Translations under genes and position numbers: made by a program
The notes under the pieces: model-generated
Seen by the model: the letters and a program-made list of their open reading frames with translations, nothing else
What the model was told of the DNA's origin: nothing
The model's database searches: none
Part shown: positions 8,676 to 17,102 of the stretch, piece by piece
Position numbering within the stretch: the first letter of the stretch is position 1
How the letters are laid out: each line of letters opens with the position of its first letter
Assembly (NCBI GenBank): GCA_963700775.1
Contig: CAVOYU010000001.1
Location: 644,678-708,677 of the forward strand
Length of the DNA: 64,000 nt
From: Thermohalobaculum sp963700775
GTDB lineage: Bacteria > Pseudomonadota > Alphaproteobacteria > Rhodobacterales > Rhodobacteraceae
Reading direction: 5' to 3'

Positions 8676-8918
8676 TCACTCGGTCCTGAAGGGTTCGGCG
8701 CCCGACGCGGCGCCGTCGCCGCCGGCGACGATCTTCTCGACCTTGAGCTCGGCCTCGGACAGCTTGGCCTCGCAATGCTTCCTGAGCGCGTCACCGCGTT
8801 CGTAGAGGGCGATCGATTTCTCCAGCGGCACCTGCCCGCCCTCAAGCTGGTTGACCACCTGTTCGAGCGCCGCCAGCGCGTCCTCGAAACTCATGTCGGA
8901 AATCTTCTTCTCGGTCAC
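8676..8918 (-). CDS. xseB: Exodeoxyribonuclease VII small subunit
   Basis: An 80-residue helical protein with the family signature SFEDALAALEQVVNQLEGGQ followed by PLEKSIALYERGDALRKHCE. Several copies bind one XseA to form the single-strand-specific exonuclease VII. It begins with GTG, overlapping the TGA of the deacetylase-like gene (GTGA). No xseA is in the window, as is usual. The last 15 residues are Gly/Ala-rich and poorly conserved. Confidence 0.93.
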   Translation of the reverse strand: MTEKKISDMSFEDALAALEQVVNQLEGGQVPLEKSIALYERGDALRKHCEAKLSEAELKVEKIVAGGDGAASGAEPFRTE

Positions 8919-9856
8919 AGACTTCCCTCCGCATGGGCGATCAGCGCGTCAAGATGGGCGCAAACCGATTCAGCGAGCCCGTCGAGGTCATAGCCGCCTT
9001 CCAGCGTCGAGACCACCCTGCCCTCGCAACAGGTCGCCGCCAGCCGGCAGATCTCGGCCGTCACCCAGCCGAAGTCTCCGGCGGTCCAGTTCAGGTTCGC
9101 CAGCGGATCGTCCCGGTGCGCGTCGAACCCGGCCGAGACCATGATCAGCTCCGGCCCGAAGTCGCGGATCGCCGGGAAGAGCCTGCCCTCGTAGACGGCC
9201 CGCATCTCGGCGCCGCCGCTGAACGGCCTGAGCGGCGCGTTGAAGATGTTGCCGACCCCGGTCTCGTCCCTGGCCCCGGTGCCCGGATAGAGCGGCATCT
9301 GGTGCGACGAGGCGAAAAGCACCCGCCCGTCCTCCCAGAAGATGTCCTGGGTGCCGTTGCCGTGATGGACGTCGAAATCGACGATGGCGAGCTTCTCCAC
9401 TCCCAGGGTCTCGAGGGCATGCAGCGCGCCGACCGCGACGTTGTTGAACAGGCAGAACCCCATCGCCCGGCGCCGCTCGGCATGGTGGCCGCAGGGACGC
9501 ACGGCGCAGAACGCGGCCCGGTGGGCGCCCGCCATCACCGCCTCGACCGCGGCGATGCTGGCACCCGCCGCATGGCGCGCCGCATCCAGGCTGTCCGGGC
9601 ACATATGCGTATCCGGATCGAGACTGGACCAGCCCTTCGCGGGAGCGCGCGCGGCGATCATGGCGACATAGTCGGGATCATGCGCCCGGGAGAGCTGCGC
9701 GTCGCTGGCCGCCGGCACCTCGGCCCGCGGCAGGGAAGCGTATGGCGGCCCGGCAAGCACCCGGTCCACGGTCTCGATCCGCGCCACCCGCTCGGGATGG
9801 CCGGGCGGGGTGACGTGGCGGTGGCTCGACGGGTGGGTCAGGATCAGCACGGACAT
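8915..9856 (-). CDS. Histone-deacetylase-superfamily amidohydrolase
   Basis: A 313-residue zinc-dependent deacetylase-like protein (class II / acetoin-utilisation and acetylpolyamine amidohydrolase group). The catalytic and Zn ligands are recognisable: the paired His in RPCGHHAE, DFDVHHGNGTQDIFW (Asp and His ligands), SAGFDAHRDDP (second Asp) and the Tyr in LEGGYDLDGL. The start is the ATG at 9854-9856. It leads the same-strand group with xseB and dxs, an arrangement seen in other Rhodobacterales. The natural substrate (acetyl-lysine or acetylpolyamine) is unknown. Confidence 0.92.
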   Translation of the reverse strand: MSVLILTHPSSHRHVTPPGHPERVARIETVDRVLAGPPYASLPRAEVPAASDAQLSRAHDPDYVAMIAARAPAKGWSSLDPDTHMCPDSLDAARHAAGASIAAVEAVMAGAHRAAFCAVRPCGHHAERRRAMGFCLFNNVAVGALHALETLGVEKLAIVDFDVHHGNGTQDIFWEDGRVLFASSHQMPLYPGTGARDETGVGNIFNAPLRPFSGGAEMRAVYEGRLFPAIRDFGPELIMVSAGFDAHRDDPLANLNWTAGDFGWVTAEICRLAATCCEGRVVSTLEGGYDLDGLAESVCAHLDALIAHAEGSL

Positions 9857-10032
9857 GGCCGCAGGTTAGACCGGTTCGGCGGGAGAGGTAAATGGAGCGG
9901 ATGCGCATCGGGAGCGACGCCGGCGCCGCGCAGGAGGGTTTCCCCGTGCGATCCGGTTGCCATACACTTCCCCCGGCCCCGGTATCGGCCGGCATGGCGC
10001 CTCGCATTCGGACCAGCAGCGCCCGGGAGGGT

Positions 10033-11104
10033 ATGGACGCAGTGAACGGACGCATGTTTCGCCTTTGCCGGCGGCCGGTGCAGGGCGTTACCCTCGCCGC
10101 GCTTGTCATCCCGGCGGCGGGGGCTGCGCGGGCGGACGAATGGCCCTCGCTGCGGGCCGACATTTCGGTCGAGTTGCAGGACGACTATGTCTTCAGCGCC
10201 AGCGACGCGGCGGCCGAACTCAACGACACCTTCGCGACCATCGACGTCGAACTGGCCTGGACCCTGCCGGAGGGGACCGGCATCTATGCCTCGTCGACCT
10301 TCGAGCCGGTCGAGGATCCGGATGGCGACCGGTTCTTCCGGGACGAGGGGCTCTATCTCGAGGAGGTGTATTTCGGCCTCGCGGCCGGGCCGGGTTTCCT
10401 GATCCTCGGCAAGTTCGACCCGGTCTTCGGCACCGCGGGCGACAACATGCCCGGAATTCTATGGCGGCGACATCGCCGGGGACTACGAGCTGGACGAGCG
10501 GATCGGCGCCGCCGTCAGCCTGCCCTTCGAGGCGCTCGGCGGCGAGCACACGCTCTCAATCGCGACCTTCGTGGCCGACACCACCGCCCTCAGCGGCTCG
10601 CTCTTCACCCGCCGCGAGCGACTGCACCGGAGCGATGGCGGGGTGTCGAACACCGGCCGGCCGGAATCGCTCGCCGTGGCGCTCGGGGGCGGCTTCGGCG
10701 GCACCGGCTACAACCTCGGCATCCGCTACCAGGGGGTCGAGGGCGAGGACACCGCCGCCGAATACGGCGCCGTCGCGGGACTGGCCCACGAGTTCGAGGC
10801 CGGCCCGGCGGAAATCGCGCTCTTCGGCGAGGGCGCCTGGTTCCCGGACTATGACGGCGCCACCGAGCGCGCATGGTTCCTGACCACGGGAGCCGAGGCG
10901 GGGATCGGCGACTTCGCCATCTCGGGCGTCCTCGGGCTCGGCGACACCGGCGCCGACCCGGCCGACCGGCTGGCGACCACGACGCTGGAGTACGTGATCG
11001 CCGACGGGCTGACGGCCTCGATCGGATACCGCTACCTGCGCGAGGACGGGGTGAAGAGCCATACCGCGGGCGCGCTGCTGACCTGGGATTTCAGCCTCGA
11101 GTGA
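10033..11104 (+). pseudogene. Outer-membrane beta-barrel (porin-like) gene with a +1 frameshift
   Basis: The N-terminal frame has a signal peptide (MFRLCRRPVQGVTLAALVIP, cleavage near GAARA-DEWPS) and barrel strands such as ISVELQDDYVFSASDAAAE and LYLEEVYFGLAAGPGF. It reaches GTAGDNMPGI at about 10457 and then becomes Arg-rich nonsense. The barrel resumes one frame over as YGGDIAGDYELDERIGAAVS and runs to YLREDGVKSHTAGALLTWDF SLE at 11104. Deleting one T at 10457-10458 joins both into a roughly 356-residue protein. The ATG at 10033 sits very close to GGGAGG (10025-10030); the GTG at 10042 is a better-spaced alternative. It may be a real pseudogene or a sequencing error. Confidence 0.75.
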
Positions 11105-11155
11105 GGTACCGGGCGGGAGCGCCGGCCCCTCGGCCCGCAGCGCATGCCCGCACGC

Positions 11156-11866
11156 TCAGTCCGGGGTCAGCATGTAGCCCGAGCCGCGCACGGTCTGCAG
11201 GTAGCGCGGCGCTTTCGGGTCGACCTCGATCTTGCGCCTGAGCCGGGTGATCTGCACGTCGACCGCGCGCTCCTGCACCTCGCCGGCGGTGCCGCCAAGT
11301 TCCTCCGCCAGCCGCGCCCGGCTCACCGGCTCGTTCGCCTGGCGCGAGAACACGCGCATCAGCGCCTGTTCGGTCGAGGTCAGGCGCACCACCTCGTCGC
11401 CGCGCCGGAGCTCGCCGCGCAGGATGTCGAACCGCGCCTCGCCGAGCACGATGGTCTTCGGCGCCGGCTCGGGCACCGGCGGCGGCGCGGCGCGGCGCAG
11501 GATGGCGGCGATGCGCAGCAGCAGCTCGCGCGGCTCGAACGGCTTCGGCAGGTAGTCGTCGGCGCCGGCCTCCAGCCCCTCGATCCGGTCGTCGGTGCCG
11601 CCGCGTGCGGTCAGCAGGAGAATCGGCGCGTCGATCTCTCCGCGCAGCCGCCGGGTCAGCGAGAAGCCGTCCTCGCCCGGCATCATCACATCGACCACCA
11701 GCATGTCGAAGGCCAGGCTCTGGAGCAGCCGCGAGGCATGGGCCGCGTCGCGGGCGACGGTCACGAGATAGCCGTTGCGGGTCAGGAACCGCTTGAGCAG
11801 GTCGCGGATGCGGGCGTCGTCATCCACGACCAGGATATGGGCGGGACCCTCGGCCGGGGCAGTCAC
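11156..11866 (-). CDS. petR: OmpR-type response regulator (PetR-like)
   Basis: A 236-residue two-domain regulator. The receiver (residues 10-125) has the acidic pocket VVDDD, phospho-acceptor D59 in MLVVDVMMPGEDG, the LLTARG Thr and the YLPKPFEP Lys. The winged helix follows, with LTSTEQALMRVFSRQ and VDVQITRLRRKIEVD...VRGSGYML. It overlaps the upstream MarR-type gene by four bases, which is the petP-petR order described in Rhodobacter capsulatus, where PetR is needed for cytochrome bc1 expression and respiration. No partner histidine kinase is adjacent. The symbol rests on gene order and family, not on alignment. Confidence 0.85.
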   Translation of the reverse strand: MTAPAEGPAHILVVDDDARIRDLLKRFLTRNGYLVTVARDAAHASRLLQSLAFDMLVVDVMMPGEDGFSLTRRLRGEIDAPILLLTARGGTDDRIEGLEAGADDYLPKPFEPRELLLRIAAILRRAAPPPVPEPAPKTIVLGEARFDILRGELRRGDEVVRLTSTEQALMRVFSRQANEPVSRARLAEELGGTAGEVQERAVDVQITRLRRKIEVDPKAPRYLQTVRGSGYMLTPD

Positions 11867-12387
11867 GAACCCTCCTGCCCGACCAGCGACAGCACCGCGT
11901 CGCGACCGGATTCGTTGATCATCCGCTCCAGCACCCGGCGGAAGCCGGCCACCGCTTCGGGGCCGGCCTCGTTATAGGCCCGCCGCAGCCGGGCCCGCTG
12001 CGGGGCCGAGAGCAGGCGCTCCAGCTCCTCGCCCGCGGGGCTGAGGCGCAGGTGGCGCTGCCGGCGGTCGGCGGTTCCCGGCGTGCTCGCCACCAGCCCG
12101 TCGTCGACCAGCTGGCGCAGCACCCGGTTCAGCGACTGCTTGGTCACGCCGAGGATCTCGAGCAGCCCGGCGATGGTGATGCCGGGGCGGCGCTTGATGA
12201 AGTGGATCGCCCGGTGATGGGCCCGGCCGTAGCCGCGCTCGGCCAGCACCGCATCCGGATCGCCGGTGAAGTCGCGATAGGCGAAGAACAGCAGTTCGAT
12301 CCCCTGGCGGAGCTGCTCGTCGGTGAGGAACAGGAGCTGGTCCGACCGGTTGAGCACCGGTGCCCCCCTGCTGATCGTCGCCCGCAT
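11863..12387 (-). CDS. petP: MarR-family regulator (PetP-like)
   Basis: A 174-residue winged-helix protein. The DNA-binding core IHFIKRRPGITIAGLLEILG and VTKQSLNRVLRQLVDDGLV is followed by the MarR wing TPGTADRRQRHLRLSPAGEE. The ATG at 12385-12387 has GGGGAGG seven bases upstream, a strong ribosome-binding site; the longer open frame upstream is unlikely. It overlaps petR by four bases. The divergent gap toward ilvE holds a perfect 6-5-6 inverted repeat (12451-12467) that could be its operator. Pairing with an OmpR regulator is what suggests PetP. Confidence 0.82.
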   Translation of the reverse strand: MRATISRGAPVLNRSDQLLFLTDEQLRQGIELLFFAYRDFTGDPDAVLAERGYGRAHHRAIHFIKRRPGITIAGLLEILGVTKQSLNRVLRQLVDDGLVASTPGTADRRQRHLRLSPAGEELERLLSAPQRARLRRAYNEAGPEAVAGFRRVLERMINESGRDAVLSLVGQEGS

Positions 12388-12450
12388 CGCACACCTCCCC
12401 GCCACCGTGCCGACCGCTGTGATTCCGGCATGCGCCGGTAAATATTTATG

Positions 12451-12467
12451 TCAGTCTTATTGACTGA
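12451..12467. promoter_or_regulatory. Inverted repeat, candidate operator between petP and ilvE
   Basis: TCAGTC-ttatt-GACTGA is a perfect dyad with 6-base arms and a 5-base A/T spacer, in an A/T-rich pocket (taaatatttatg immediately upstream). It lies 64 bases upstream of petP and 137 bases upstream of ilvE. Size and position fit a MarR-type operator; binding is inferred. A second dyad (CCGGC-atgc-GCCGG) sits at 12425-12438. Confidence 0.4.
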
Positions 12468-12603
12468 TTGGAAGCCCGATGTTAGGCCAAATCCGGGGGC
12501 CGCGCACAGATTTATTCGGGCGCGGCCCGATTTGCGCAAGATACCGACCCCGCGCGCGCTCCGAGCCGCACGCCGGGAACCGGCATGGAGAGGGAGACGG
12601 GTC

Positions 12604-13485
12604 ATGGCCGCAGGCCAAACCTATGACGACCGCGACGGGTTTATCTGGATGGACGGCAAGCTGGTCGAATGGCGCTCGGCCAATGTGCATATCCTGACCC
12701 ATGCGCTGCACTATGCCAGCGCCGTGTTCGAGGGCGAGCGGGCCTATGGCGGGCGGATCTTCAAGTCGGAGGAGCATTCGCAGCGGCTGCTGGCGTCGGG
12801 CGCGGCGATGGACATGCCGATCCCCTGGACCGTCGAGCAGATCGAGGAAGCCAAGACCGCCACGATGAAGGCCAACAAGTTCAGCGACGCCTATGTGCGG
12901 GTGCTGGCCTGGCGCGGCGCCGGGCTCGACATGGGGGTCGCCGCGGCGCGCAACCCGATCCGCATGGCGGTCGCCACCTGGGAATGGGGCGCCTATTACG
13001 GCGACGCCAAGATGAAGGGCGCCAAGCTCGACATCTCGAAGTGGAAGCGGCCGAGCCCGGAGACGATCCCGAGCCATGCCAAGGCGGCCGGGCTCTACAT
13101 GATCTGCACCATGTCCAAGCACGCGGCCGAGGCCAAGGGCTGCTCGGACGCGCTGATGATGGACTATCGCGGCTATGTGGCCGAGGCGACCGGCGCCAAC
13201 GTGTTCTTCGTCAAGGACGGCGCGGTGCATACGCCCCAGCCCGACTGCTTCCTGAACGGCATCACCCGGCAGACCGTGATCGGGATGATGAAGGACAAGG
13301 GAATCAAGGTGGTCGAGCGGCACATCATGCCCGACGAACTCGAGGGCTTCGAGCAGTGCTGGCTGACCGGCACCGCCGCCGAGGTCACCCCGGTGGGCCA
13401 GATCGGGCCCTACAGCTTCGAGGTCGGCGCGCTGACCCGCGACATCGCCACGAGCTACGAGCAGCTGGTGCGGGGGAACCACTAG
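12604..13485 (+). CDS. ilvE: Branched-chain amino-acid aminotransferase
   Basis: A 293-residue fold-type IV PLP transaminase that interconverts Leu/Ile/Val with their 2-oxo acids. Conserved features are the N-terminal HALHYASAVFEGERAY, the PLP Schiff-base Lys K160 in PSHAKAAGLYM, EATGANVFFVKDG, and FLNGITRQTVIGM with the Thr/Arg that hold the cofactor phosphate. The ATG at 12604 follows GGAGAGGGAGAC; the upstream open frame is not conserved. Transcription ends at a strong terminator (13519-13560). It is divergent from petP and may share its regulatory gap. Confidence 0.95.
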   Translation: MAAGQTYDDRDGFIWMDGKLVEWRSANVHILTHALHYASAVFEGERAYGGRIFKSEEHSQRLLASGAAMDMPIPWTVEQIEEAKTATMKANKFSDAYVRVLAWRGAGLDMGVAAARNPIRMAVATWEWGAYYGDAKMKGAKLDISKWKRPSPETIPSHAKAAGLYMICTMSKHAAEAKGCSDALMMDYRGYVAEATGANVFFVKDGAVHTPQPDCFLNGITRQTVIGMMKDKGIKVVERHIMPDELEGFEQCWLTGTAAEVTPVGQIGPYSFEVGALTRDIATSYEQLVRGNH

Positions 13486-13518
13486 GGGCTGGTCGACCGG
13501 GGCTGGCCGAAGTTGTGA

Positions 13519-13560
13519 GGGCCGCGACGCTGTGCGACAGTGGCGCGGCCCTTTTCCTTT
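13519..13560 (+). terminator. Rho-independent terminator of ilvE
   Basis: GGGCCGCG (13519-13526) pairs perfectly with CGCGGCCC (13544-13551), with an inner CTGT/ACAG helix, followed directly by TTTTCCTTT (13552-13560). It begins 33 bases after the ilvE stop. It also argues that the GntR gene starts at 13577 rather than at an in-frame GTG (13532) inside the hairpin. Confidence 0.85.
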
Positions 13561-13576
13561 GCCCCCGAGCTTTGCC

Positions 13577-14212
13577 GTGGCGAGCGAGACCCCCGATCGC
13601 GATGTCTACCAGATGATTCTCGACGCGGTGGACGCGGGCGAGCTGCCGGCGGGCACGCGGCTGGTGGAGACCGAGCTTGCCGAGCGGCTCGGGGTCAGCC
13701 GCACCCCGGTGCGCGAGGCGCTGAAGCGGCTCGAGGCGCAGGGGGTTGCGGCGGCGGAGGGGCGCCGGCTGGTGGTGGCGACTCTGGACCACGACCAGCT
13801 CGGCGAGCTCTACGAGGTGCGCGCGGTGGTCGAGGGTCTGGCGGCGCGGCTGGCCGCCCGTCACGCGGCGCCCGAGGAGACCGCGGTGCTGCGCGGCATG
13901 GTCGAGGCCGACCGGGCGCTGGCCGGGCGGCCCCGCGAACTCAGCCAGGCGAACAAGCGCTTCCACCGCCAGCTCCACCGGGCCAGCCACAACCGCTATC
14001 TGGACCGGATGCTGCAGGACATGCGCCGCTCGCTGGCGCTCCTGTCGACCACGACGCTCGCCGTGCCGGGGCGCGGGGCGGAATTGGTCGGCGAGCACGA
14101 CGCCATCATCCGGGCGGTCGAGGCCCGCGACGAGGACGCGGCCGAGGCGGCGGCCCGGCGGCACATCTCGAACGCCTACATGTCGCGGCTGAAGATCACC
14201 GCCGGGGGGTAG
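13577..14212 (+). CDS. GntR-family regulator, FCD (FadR-like) subgroup
   Basis: A 211-residue regulator. The N-terminal winged helix includes PAGTRLVETELAERLGVSRT followed by PVREALKRLEAQGV, the hallmark GntR helix-turn-helix. The C-terminal all-helical FCD domain has the expected metal-site neighbourhoods LYEVRAVVEGLAA, ANKRFHRQLHRASHN, GEHDAIIRAVEARD and RRHISNAYMSRL. FCD regulators usually respond to carboxylates or amino-acid-derived effectors; the effector here is unknown. The GTG at 13577 is chosen because the upstream alternative lies in the ilvE terminator. No obvious Shine-Dalgarno sequence is visible. Nothing next to it is a clear target. Confidence 0.88.
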   Translation: MASETPDRDVYQMILDAVDAGELPAGTRLVETELAERLGVSRTPVREALKRLEAQGVAAAEGRRLVVATLDHDQLGELYEVRAVVEGLAARLAARHAAPEETAVLRGMVEADRALAGRPRELSQANKRFHRQLHRASHNRYLDRMLQDMRRSLALLSTTTLAVPGRGAELVGEHDAIIRAVEARDEDAAEAAARRHISNAYMSRLKITAGG

Positions 14213-14413
14213 CCCAGGGGCGGGCGATTCCGGGTGTCCGCGTGCGGACGCCTGGTTAAGTCGTTGGTATTATTGGATTGCCCGTTCGGACGCCAATTAT
14301 GGTTAATGGATTCCGGCCCGGTTTCATGGCCTGCGGCTGCGCCCTGGTCCGAGTTCCCGATGGTTGCCGGGCGATCAGCCATCGTGCGGGAAGCGTGGTT
14401 TCCAAGCCAGGGG

Positions 14414-14437
14414 CCGACGCCTCAGGACTGGCGTCGG
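14414..14437. terminator. Hairpin between convergent genes
   Basis: CCGACGCC (14414-14421) and GGCGTCGG (14430-14437) form a perfect 8-bp stem with an 8-base loop, in the 286-bp gap where the GntR gene and the beta-barrel gene converge. There is no long T-tract on either side, so intrinsic termination is only possible. The rest of the gap is A/T-richer (around 14262-14310) and holds no credible gene. Confidence 0.35.
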
Positions 14438-14498
14438 AAATGTGCCGTCATGCTTGCGGACTACCCGGACATCCGCGCGAAATCGGGCAGCGCGCCGT

Positions 14499-15317
14499 TC
14501 ACTTCGGGAACACGAAGGTCACATTGAAGGTGAACCCCAGGCCCTCCGGGCTGGCCGGCGTATCCGCCGCCCACCAGCGGAGCCGCCCCTGGAAGCTCAC
14601 CGGCTGCTGACCGATCACCACCAGCTTCGAGAGGCCGAAATTGATTGGCCCGCTCAGTTCGTCGTCCGCCTCCCAGTTGTAGTTCATCTCCGCGTTGACG
14701 GAGTAGGTCCAGGCCGAAGGCGTCGTGTAGGAGATGAACGGCTGCATGAAGGTATTGTTCAGGTCCGGCACGTTGTTGCGCGTCTCGGCGACACCCCACA
14801 GATGATTGGCCAGGGCGCCATAGGTCCAGGGGCCCTGCTGGAACAGCGCGACCCCGGTCGGGCCGATCCCGAATGTCCCGAGGCCGAGCAGCTTGTCCGT
14901 CGATGTCGGGACCGCGGCTGCGGGGCCGGCGCCCCAGATGAGGTTTCCGACCGAGGTCGGCACCGGCGCCTTCGGCGAAATGAACAAGCTCTGCAACGTG
15001 TCGCTCAGGCCGAACTGCGACCCGGAGTTTCCGGCGATGTCATCCTGGTAGATGACGGGCACAATCGTCCGGCTGATGACGTTCCAGTCCTCGTTCAGGC
15101 CAATCGGAATGACCGGCTGGACGTTGTTGGTGTTGCGCCAGCCGTCGCTCGGCCCGATCTTGAAGTCGAAATTGCTCTGGATCGGGAAGCTGATCAGGTC
15201 CGCGACCGGGTTGTTCAACTGCTGCGCCAGATTCTCGCTCTCGTCGGCCCCGGCACTCTGCGTCAAAGACGCGAGCATGAGCGCGACGAGGGCGGGAATG
15301 GATAAGTTTCTGGTCAT
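14499..15317 (-). CDS. Outer-membrane beta-barrel protein, transporter family
   Basis: A 272-residue protein with a signal peptide (MTRNLSIPALVALMLASLTQ, cleavage near SAGA-DESEN) and a beta-barrel-like mature part. The features ENLAQQLNNPVADLISFPIQ, IQSNFDFKIGP, VQPVIPIGLNEDWNVISRTI and WAADTPASPEGLGFTFNVTF are typical of a proteobacterial group catalogued as transporters related to the phenol-degradation meta-pathway barrel family (some database entries misname it neuromedin U). The transported compound is unknown. Unlike the two other outer-membrane genes in this window, its frame is intact. The XRE regulator gene lies 258 bp upstream on the same strand. Confidence 0.78.
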   Translation of the reverse strand: MTRNLSIPALVALMLASLTQSAGADESENLAQQLNNPVADLISFPIQSNFDFKIGPSDGWRNTNNVQPVIPIGLNEDWNVISRTIVPVIYQDDIAGNSGSQFGLSDTLQSLFISPKAPVPTSVGNLIWGAGPAAAVPTSTDKLLGLGTFGIGPTGVALFQQGPWTYGALANHLWGVAETRNNVPDLNNTFMQPFISYTTPSAWTYSVNAEMNYNWEADDELSGPINFGLSKLVVIGQQPVSFQGRLRWWAADTPASPEGLGFTFNVTFVFPK

Positions 15318-15575
15318 GCAAGCTTCCCTGCCGGCTTATCCGCATCGGCAGTCGGACATCTTGATTCGGCCGGGTGCCCGATCGGGTGAGTGGAGGGACC
15401 AGCGGGATTCGATGAGGCAGGGCCGACCCGGGCCGGACTCCGGCGCTCCCGCGCCGCCGCGCGCGCGGCCGGTGATCGCGCACTTCGGAAACCTGACGCG
15501 GGACCGGCCCGGCTCAGGGCCGGGCATGTCCCCGTTCAGATCGATCGGCCGTGAACTGCGGCCGGATGGCCCGGA

Positions 15576-15815
15576 TCAGGCGGCGCCCTTCAGGGCTTCG
15601 GCCAGACCGGAGAAGAAGTAGGCCGGCGGGACGTTCAGCTCGGCCACGATGTTGCGCATCAGGCCCGGGCTGATCGGCGCGTCGCCGGTCTCGAAATCGC
15701 GGATCTTCTGTGCATCGACACCAAGCCTTGCGCCGAGCTGCTGGCGGCTCATCCTGGCCGAGGTCCGGCACTGGCCGAGCTTCGCTCCGACATGCACGTC
15801 AAACGGATGCTTCAT
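15576..15815 (-). CDS. Small XRE-type helix-turn-helix regulator
   Basis: A 79-residue protein that is essentially one Cro/C1-type DNA-binding domain: VGAKLGQCRTSARMSRQQLG, then ARLGVDAQKIRDFETGDAPI and SPGLMRNIVAELNVPPAYFF. It lacks an effector domain. The start ATG at 15813-15815 is in a low-GC stretch that continues to about 15990 and probably holds its promoter. Its target is unknown; the downstream beta-barrel gene is the nearest candidate. Small XRE proteins of this kind are frequent in Rhodobacterales. Confidence 0.82.
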   Translation of the reverse strand: MKHPFDVHVGAKLGQCRTSARMSRQQLGARLGVDAQKIRDFETGDAPISPGLMRNIVAELNVPPAYFFSGLAEALKGAA

Positions 15816-16024
15816 AACTGCCCCTCGCTCCGAAAAGTTGCCCTCACGGGCGGATCGTCAGACACAAACGAATTGAAGAAAGGCGAACAACTCACTAACT
15901 CCACGCAACTTTTGATCATCTTAATCCGCATTCGGGCAAATTTTGGGCGAGCAAGCAACGATTTTCGGGCACAGTGTGACTCGGGCGCCACATGACCTGG
16001 CGCAAGGCCGGAGTCCGGATCCGC

Positions 16025-17062
16025 CTAGCGGATGAACCGCGCAGCCACCGGGGCGCCGAGGATCACCACCACCAGGCGCACCAGGTGGTGGGTGACCACA
16101 TAGGCGAGGTCGGCGCCGGCGACGATGGCCAGGATCGCCATCTCGGACTGGCCGCCGGGGGCGAAGGCGAGGAAGGCCTCCATCGGCGGCGCGGCGCCGA
16201 TGCCGATCACGATCTCGGCGAAGACCAGCGAGATGCCCGCCAGCAGCACGCAGTAGCCGATGCCCGAGAGCACGTCGCGGCGCAGCTCGCGCATGGTGAC
16301 GCCGACATAGGCGGCCCCGGCCCCGAGGCCGAGGATGAACTGCGCCGCCAGCAGCGCCTCGCGCGGCGGGCGGTGCTCGATGAAGCCCGAGAGCGACACC
16401 AGCGCGGTCGCCACCAGCGGGCCGATGATCGGGGCGCCGAACAGGCCGACCCGGCGCGCCAGCCACCAGCCGGCGGTGCCGGCCGCGGCCATGATCGCCA
16501 TCGCGCCGAGCGGAATGTCCGCGGCCGAGGCGCCGGGCGAGCCGCCGAGCGGCACGCCCCAGACCGCCTGCAGCAGGAAGGGCGCGCTGGTCACGATCAC
16601 CAGCACCCGGGTGGCGTGCAGCAGCGAGAGGGTGCGGACATTGCCGCCCGCCTCCTCGCCGAACACCAGCATGTCCTGCAGCCCGCCGGGCATGGCGCCG
16701 AAATAGCTGGTGGCGTGGTCGAAGCCGCAGACCTTGCGGAACCACGGATAGCCGACGAGGCCGATCACCAGGATGAACGGCGGCACCAGGAGGACCGAGT
16801 AGATCATCTGCGGCATCCGGTGCATCAGCTCGGGCGTGATCGCGGTGCCGACGGCGACGCCGAGCACGATCCGCATCGCGGTGGCGAGCCAGCCGAGACC
16901 CTGCAGCTTCGCCCCGGCGAGCGCCGCGAACAGGCAGCCGAACATCGGCCCCAGCATGAAGGGCAGCGGCAGGTCGAAGGCGAAGAACGCCGCCGCCCCC
17001 GCGGCCGAGGCGGCGATGGCGGTCAGGCGGGCCGGGGTCAGAATTGCTTTGACGGATTGCAT
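16025..17062 (-). CDS. AbrB-family integral membrane protein
   Basis: A 345-residue hydrophobic protein with about ten membrane helices in two repeated halves. Each half carries the family-type motif: PLPFMLGPMFGCLFAALAGA near residue 31 and FGAPIIGPLVATALV in the second half, plus SYFGAMPGGLQDMLVFGEEA. This is the Gram-negative AbrB duplication family, sometimes labelled ammonia monooxygenase without evidence. It is unrelated to the Bacillus DNA-binding AbrB. Function is unproven; transport or export of small molecules is plausible. It is divergent from tcuA with a 40-bp gap, which suggests shared control with tricarballylate oxidation. Confidence 0.85.
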   Translation of the reverse strand: MQSVKAILTPARLTAIAASAAGAAAFFAFDLPLPFMLGPMFGCLFAALAGAKLQGLGWLATAMRIVLGVAVGTAITPELMHRMPQMIYSVLLVPPFILVIGLVGYPWFRKVCGFDHATSYFGAMPGGLQDMLVFGEEAGGNVRTLSLLHATRVLVIVTSAPFLLQAVWGVPLGGSPGASAADIPLGAMAIMAAAGTAGWWLARRVGLFGAPIIGPLVATALVSLSGFIEHRPPREALLAAQFILGLGAGAAYVGVTMRELRRDVLSGIGYCVLLAGISLVFAEIVIGIGAAPPMEAFLAFAPGGQSEMAILAIVAGADLAYVVTHHLVRLVVVILGAPVAARFIR

Positions 17063-17102
17063 ACAGGCGTATACCTAACGGCCGGACGGAGACGGATCAA
17101 CG

